Shown piece by piece: positions 30,492 to 33,614 of a stretch of 33,614 nt of DNA. Within the stretch, counting starts at the first letter, position 1, and each line of letters starts with the position of its first letter. Both the position numbers and the translations under genes were made by a program. Source of the DNA: Kitasatospora aureofaciens (GTDB taxonomy: Bacteria; Actinomycetota; Actinomycetes; Streptomycetales; Streptomycetaceae); NCBI RefSeq assembly GCF_019192735.1, contig NZ_JAHTKP010000077.1, positions 1 to 33,614 of the forward strand. The letters are read 5' to 3'. Under the pieces are notes generated by a model. That model saw nothing but the letters and a program-made list of their open reading frames with translations, did not search any database and had not been told where the DNA came from.

Positions 30492-31613
30492 GTGACACAC
30501 CTCATCCTTCTCGTACTGGTCATCGCCGTCTCCGCTGCCGTGACGAAGGCCCGAAAGTCAAAGGCCGGGAACCCGGCACAGCCCCAGGTCGACGCGGCGG
30601 CCTACGGGCTGGTCCCCCGCGACCGGCTCGACCCCCGCCGGGCCGGGCCGCCGCCCGCCCCGCACCATCGCAAGGAGTCGCAGGCGATAGCCGACGCGGC
30701 CTGGGCCGGCAACTGGAAGCCGGCCGCCGCGTACGTCGAGGCCGCCGGGCAGGACTGGGACGAGCGCTGGTCGCGGCTGTCGCTGCTGGACTCGATCGCC
30801 AACGAGGACGACGGCTGGCTGAAGGCCTGGCGCGCGGCCGACCCGGGCAGCTGCGACGCGGCGACCCTGGAGGCCAACCGGATGGTCCACGCGGCCTGGG
30901 CGATCCGCGGCAGCAAGTACGCCCACGAGGTGCCCGAGGAGGACATGAACACCTTCCGCGCGATGCTGCCCGCCGCGATCGAGGCGGCGAAGCGGGCCTC
31001 CCTGCTGGACCCGGCGAACCCCGCGCCGTGGGTGGTCATGGTGACGACGGCGCGCGGCGCGCAGTACGAGCCGGAGCAGTTCGAGGAACTGTGGCGCGGG
31101 CTGGTCGAGCGGGCGCCGTTCCACTACGAGGCCCACTGGCAGGGCATGCAGTACTGGTGCGCCAAGTGGTTCGGCTCCGACCAGCAGATGATGGACTTCG
31201 CCGAGCGGGCCATGGACGCGGCGCCGGCCGGCAGCCCGCTGCCGGGGATCTACCTGCACGCGCTGAGCGAGCTCGAGAAGCGCAAGACCCACGCCTCCAC
31301 CCTGGGCAGCGACGAGGGGAAGAAGCGGCTGCGGCAGGCCGCGGCGGCGCTGGCGCAGGTGCGGCCGGACAACGAACGTCTGACGCCGCTGCGGCACCTG
31401 CTCGCGGACTACGCGATGAAGGCCGAGCTGTACGACGTCGCGCTGGAGCAGTTCCGGGCGATCGGGCCGTGGTGCGGCTGTAAGCCGTGGACCGACGCCG
31501 ACGACCCGGTGGCGGCCTTCGACCTGGCGCGCGGCACCGCCGTCCGGCTGTCGGGCGCGCAGCCGCTGCCGCCGGAGCTGCGGCCGAAGGCGGTCCAGAA
31601 GCAGGTCATGTAG
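30492..31613 (+). CDS. Unknown membrane-anchored helical-repeat protein
   Basis: I do not recognise a family with certainty. The 373-residue product has one N-terminal membrane helix (MTHLILLVLVIAVSAAVTKA), a basic/proline-rich linker, then an all-helical region with TPR-like spacing (AAKRASLLDPANPAPWVVMV, EELWRGLVERAPFHYEAHWQ, YDVALEQFRAIGPWCG). It is probably a cytoplasmic scaffold tied to the membrane. The start is a GTG without a good ribosome binding site; TTGCCC at 30454-30459 and GATGAT at 30478-30483 (18-bp spacer) would place transcription start at the GTG, suggesting a leaderless mRNA. A hairpin follows the gene. Confidence 0.7.
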   Translation: MTHLILLVLVIAVSAAVTKARKSKAGNPAQPQVDAAAYGLVPRDRLDPRRAGPPPAPHHRKESQAIADAAWAGNWKPAAAYVEAAGQDWDERWSRLSLLDSIANEDDGWLKAWRAADPGSCDAATLEANRMVHAAWAIRGSKYAHEVPEEDMNTFRAMLPAAIEAAKRASLLDPANPAPWVVMVTTARGAQYEPEQFEELWRGLVERAPFHYEAHWQGMQYWCAKWFGSDQQMMDFAERAMDAAPAGSPLPGIYLHALSELEKRKTHASTLGSDEGKKRLRQAAAALAQVRPDNERLTPLRHLLADYAMKAELYDVALEQFRAIGPWCGCKPWTDADDPVAAFDLARGTAVRLSGAQPLPPELRPKAVQKQVM

Positions 31614-31626
31614 GGGCGCGCGCGTC

Positions 31627-31666
31627 GGTCCGAGCCCGTCCTCGGGCCCATCCTCGGGCCCGGACC
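31627..31666 (+). terminator. Hairpin and 12-bp repeat after the helical-repeat gene
   Basis: GGTCCGAGCCCG (31627-31638) pairs with CGGGCCCGGACC (31655-31666) with one mismatch. Inside, TCCTCGGGCCCA and TCCTCGGGCCCG (31639-31650, 31651-31662) form a tandem pair. It begins 14 bp after the stop codon and probably terminates this gene. Confidence 0.65.
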
Positions 31667-31843
31667 GGCGCCCGACAGGCGGATGCGAGCCGCCGACGGT
31701 GATCACCCTGGCAGCTGCGATGCGCCGCCAGAGGGGCCGTCAAACGGTACCTGACCTGCGGTTTTCCGGCGGCTAGGGTGGGAGTTGGCACGGCCGGAAA
31801 CTCCCTCGTTCCCACGGTGGAACACGATCGGAAGGCGCCACTC

Positions 31844-32263
31844 ATGAGCCTCAGCATCCGCAACCAGCTGCCCGGCACCGTCAGCTCCGTCACGACCGGC
31901 GAGGTGATGGCCACCGTCAAGGTCCGCCTCGACTCGGGCCAGGAACTCACCGCCGCGGTCACCCTGGACGCCGTCAAGGACCTCGGCCTGGGCGCGGGCA
32001 GCGCCGTCCAGGCCCTGGTGAAGTCCACCGAGGTCGCGCTGGCCACCGGCCCGGTCGCCGGGCTGAGCATCCGCAACCAGATCCCCGGCACCGTCACCGA
32101 GGTCGCCACCGGCGGCGCGATGGCCGGGGTGAAGGTCGACGTCGCGGGCGGCGCGCTGACCGCCGCGATCACCGCCGACGCGGCGGCCGACCTGGGCCTG
32201 GCGGCCGGTTCGCCGGTCGTGGCCCTGATCAAGTCGACCGAGGTCTCGCTCGCGACCGCATGA
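31844..32263 (+). CDS. Di-Mop molybdate-binding protein
   Basis: The 139-residue protein consists of two Mop (TOBE-like) repeats of about 68 residues. Both start with SIRNQ(L/I)PGTV and contain GxxMAxVKV and a terminal ALxKSTEVxLAT. Such molbindins bind molybdate oxyanions at the repeat interfaces and store or buffer molybdenum in the cytoplasm. The ATG has GGAAGG about 8 nt upstream. It is convergent with a molybdopterin-oxidoreductase-fold gene only 4 bp away, a fitting pairing. No ModABC transporter is in the window. Confidence 0.9.
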   Translation: MSLSIRNQLPGTVSSVTTGEVMATVKVRLDSGQELTAAVTLDAVKDLGLGAGSAVQALVKSTEVALATGPVAGLSIRNQIPGTVTEVATGGAMAGVKVDVAGGALTAAITADAAADLGLAAGSPVVALIKSTEVSLATA

Positions 32264-32267
32264 CGGT

Positions 32268-32720
32268 TCAGGCCGCAGGCTCGCCGAGCGGGCCGAGCCA
32301 CACGGCGGTGACCCCGCTGACGTAGCGGGCGCCGCAGTGGTCGTCGGGTACGACCAGCTGCGGGCCGGCCGCGTCCAGCGGGGCGTCGTCCATGCTGGTG
32401 GCCAGCAGGATCCGCTGGCCGCCGAAGTCCGGGTCGATCTCGGCCCAGGAGACGACGGCCCGATGGCCGTCCACGCCGCTGACCGAGAGCAGGAAGCGCA
32501 GCCGCTGCTTGCGGCCGGTGAAGTCGATCCGGGGCCGGGCGGCGCGCAGCACGTCCCACAGCGCCGGGCCCTCGTAGCCGTGCCGCTGCTCGCCCTCGGT
32601 GAGGCATTCGAAGCTCACCTCGACGCGGTGCGCGGGGAGGGCGCGCAGCTGGTCGACGGTCAGTTCGGCGGGCCGGTCGAGGTGGCCGTGCAGCCGGACG
32701 GTGGGTCTCGACGGGGTCAT
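32268..32720 (-). CDS. Molybdopterin-oxidoreductase-fold protein (sulfite oxidase-like domain)
   Basis: The 150-residue protein is a single compact domain resembling the Mo-binding domain of the sulfite-oxidase family: VRLHGHLDRPAELTVDQLRALPAHRVEVSFECLTEGEQ, then YEGPALWDVLRAARP and ending TAVWLGPLGEP. Cys in SFECLTEG is in the place of the Mo-thiolate ligand. At 150 residues it is shorter than YedY or sulfite oxidase and lacks a dimer domain. The ATG at 32720 has GGAGGGAG 6-7 nt upstream, partly inside a 14-bp hairpin. Confidence 0.8.
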   Translation of the reverse strand: MTPSRPTVRLHGHLDRPAELTVDQLRALPAHRVEVSFECLTEGEQRHGYEGPALWDVLRAARPRIDFTGRKQRLRFLLSVSGVDGHRAVVSWAEIDPDFGGQRILLATSMDDAPLDAAGPQLVVPDDHCGARYVSGVTAVWLGPLGEPAA

Positions 32721-32732
32721 GGGGCGCTCCCT

Positions 32733-32764
32733 CCTCCCGGGCCGCACCGCTGCGGCCCGGGAGG
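32733..32764 (-). promoter_or_regulatory. Perfect 14-bp hairpin in the leader of the Mo-fold gene
   Basis: CCTCCCGGGCCGCA (32733-32746) pairs with TGCGGCCCGGGAGG (32751-32764) around CCGC. On the minus strand it stands immediately before and abuts the GGAGGGAG ribosome site, so it is a leader structure of the gene at 32720. It may be an attenuator or a translation control element. It could also stop transcription arriving from the right. Confidence 0.6.
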
Positions 32765-32793
32765 GGGTTTACCCGAGGGGGAGCCCGGGCATT

Positions 32794-32867
32794 CGCAGCT
32801 GCGGTGGTGAAAGGAATCTTTCAGCCGCATCTGCGACGTTTTGTGATCTGTTCAGCTCGCACATGCG
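32794..32867. promoter_or_regulatory. Three CGCA-NN-TGCG palindromes with 32-bp period
   Basis: CGCAGCTGCG (32794-32803), CGCATCTGCG (32826-32835) and CGCACATGCG (32858-32867) have centres at 32798.5, 32830.5 and 32862.5, exactly 32 bp apart (three helical turns). A related GCACATGCG is at 33053-33061. Another inverted repeat, TGAAAGGAATCTTTCA (32808-32823), lies between the first two. The region separates the Mo-fold gene from the PucR gene, so either may be the target. Confidence 0.75.
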
Positions 32868-32878
32868 ACAGGCGATGT

Positions 32879-32913
32879 GGGGCGCGCCCGAGGAGACGGG
32901 CTCGGCGCGCCCC
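32879..32913 (+). terminator. Strong GC hairpin in the pucR upstream region
   Basis: GGGGCGCGCCCGAG (32879-32892) pairs with CTCGGCGCGCCCC (32901-32913) with one bulged C around an 8-nt loop. It stands 204 bp before the PucR start and 12 bp after the third palindrome. It may be a terminator or attenuator in a long leader. The rest of 32914-33116 shows only a CAATCGGG tandem pair and the GCACATGCG site. Confidence 0.5.
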
Positions 32914-33116
32914 GCACCGATTGAAGCAATCGGGCAATCGGGCGGACGACTGGTTCCCAACACCACCGCCAAGGCCCCGCACTGGATGATCCGACAAGAA
33001 GAATCACCCCTCCCCTGCTTGCATTTACGATGCTTCTGCGCACCTGAACCTTGCACATGCGAGACATGGTCCCGCGCGGAGCACAAGGGCGAGAGCGAGC
33101 GAGAGATGAGCGAGAG

Positions 33117-33614
33117 ATGATCGTCGGCGACCTGCTGCACCTCGACGACCTGGACATCCGGCTGGCCTGGGGCACCCCGGACCTCCTCGACCGCCCGGTC
33201 ACCGGCGTCAGCTCCACCGACCTCCAGGACCCGGCCCGCTACCTCCAGCCCGGCGAACTCGTGCTCACCGGCCTGGTGTGGTGGCAGCCCGCCGACGCCT
33301 CCGGCGCGCTGCGCTTCGCCACCGCGCTGCGCAGCGCGGGCGTGGCCGCCCTGCTGGCCGGCGAGGGCACCCACGGCAGCATCCCGGACCGGCTGGCCGA
33401 CGCCTGCCGCACCCATGGCATCCCGCTGCTGGCAGTGCCCGCCGGGGTCAGCTTCCGCGCCGTCACCGACCGCGTCTACCTGCGGCTCTGGGGCGATCTG
33501 CGGGCCGGCGCGCAGGACACCGCGGCCATCCCGGAGACCGTCCGGCACGACCTGCTCGACCTGATGCACGCGGGCGCCGCGCCCGGCGAGGTGCTGGCGC
33601 ACGCGGTCGGGCGG
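33117..33614 (+). CDS. PucR-family transcriptional regulator, N-terminal part
   Basis: The right edge cuts this gene; 166 residues are present. They begin MIVGDLLHLDDLDIRLAWGT and include VTGVSSTDLQDPARYLQPGELVLTGLVWW and GIPLLAVPAGVSFRAVTDRVYL, the PucR N-terminal ligand domain. The C-terminal helix-turn-helix would lie outside the window. Family members control purine, amino-acid or transport genes. The ATG (33117-33119) lies in a repeated AGCGAGAGATG; the first copy's ATG opens a four-codon frame (MSER) whose stop overlaps the PucR ATG. The 396 bp upstream carry the 32-bp-spaced palindromes. Confidence 0.85.
   Translation, partial: MIVGDLLHLDDLDIRLAWGTPDLLDRPVTGVSSTDLQDPARYLQPGELVLTGLVWWQPADASGALRFATALRSAGVAALLAGEGTHGSIPDRLADACRTHGIPLLAVPAGVSFRAVTDRVYLRLWGDLRAGAQDTAAIPETVRHDLLDLMHAGAAPGEVLAHAVGR

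Noticed and set aside
1..33614. Mobile element or genomic island
   Set aside because: No transposase, integrase, tRNA or attachment-site duplication was seen, and base composition is even throughout. The window looks like ordinary chromosome with accessory operons.

Overview
The window is very GC-rich (about 70% or more by eye), has GTG and ATG starts behind GGAGG-type ribosome binding sites, ATGA/GTGA gene overlaps and mycothiol- and F420-type proteins. This points to a Streptomycetaceae chromosome (Streptomyces or Kitasatospora). No tRNA, rRNA, CRISPR array, transposase or phage gene was recognised. Genes sit on both strands in short operons. Both ends are cut inside genes: etfB on the left and a PucR-type regulator on the right.

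Layout. 1-3.4 kb: the start of etfB with three 13-bp quasi-palindromes upstream; an operon of a DyP-type peroxidase carrying an encapsulin-loading tail and its family 1 encapsulin shell; a divergent PP2C phosphatase. 3.4-9.6 kb: a secreted M9 collagenase; a DoxX membrane protein divergent from a mycothiol-isomerase-like protein across two TTCAAATTTGAA-type operators; a hemerythrin; a two-domain VOC protein; a Uma2 nuclease-fold protein. 9.6-14.7 kb: TetR regulator, 14-TM DHA2 exporter, a cytochrome b (QcrB-like) gene without qcrC or qcrA, and an F420-type PPOX protein, with matching pairs of GGGGA/TCCCC inverted repeats before the first and third genes. 14.8-18.2 kb: a DUF1876 and zinc-knuckle pair, YndJ and DUF1990 behind two TTGAACRCGTTCAA operators, and two unknown overlapping genes. 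18.2-22.9 kb: lipoprotein, ECF sigma and anti-sigma operon, thioredoxin, WYL regulator, alpha/beta hydrolase. 23-26.2 kb: an OsmC protein overlapping a flavin disulfide reductase, then an Asp-box propeller. 26.5-31.6 kb: LacI regulator, secreted sphingomyelinase-like phosphodiesterase, secreted SH3-like protein, GNAT acetyltransferase, a helical-repeat protein. 31.8-33.6 kb: a di-Mop molybdate-binding protein, a molybdopterin oxidoreductase-fold protein, and the PucR gene behind three CGCA-NN-TGCG palindromes spaced exactly 32 bp apart.

The most interesting candidate system is the TetR/exporter/cytochrome b/PPOX block. The two operator pairs share half-sites and the same 39-bp centre spacing. 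This suggests one regulator controls both an efflux pump and a spare cytochrome bc1 subunit, as expected for a response to a quinone-like or bc1-targeting toxin. A second theme is the number of short tandem duplications (periods 12 to 36 bp) at gene boundaries, several of them copying the segment with the stop codon. In the DyP gene the duplication begins in the codons of the encapsulin-targeting tail.

All functions are read from motifs and family resemblance by eye. No database search was run.
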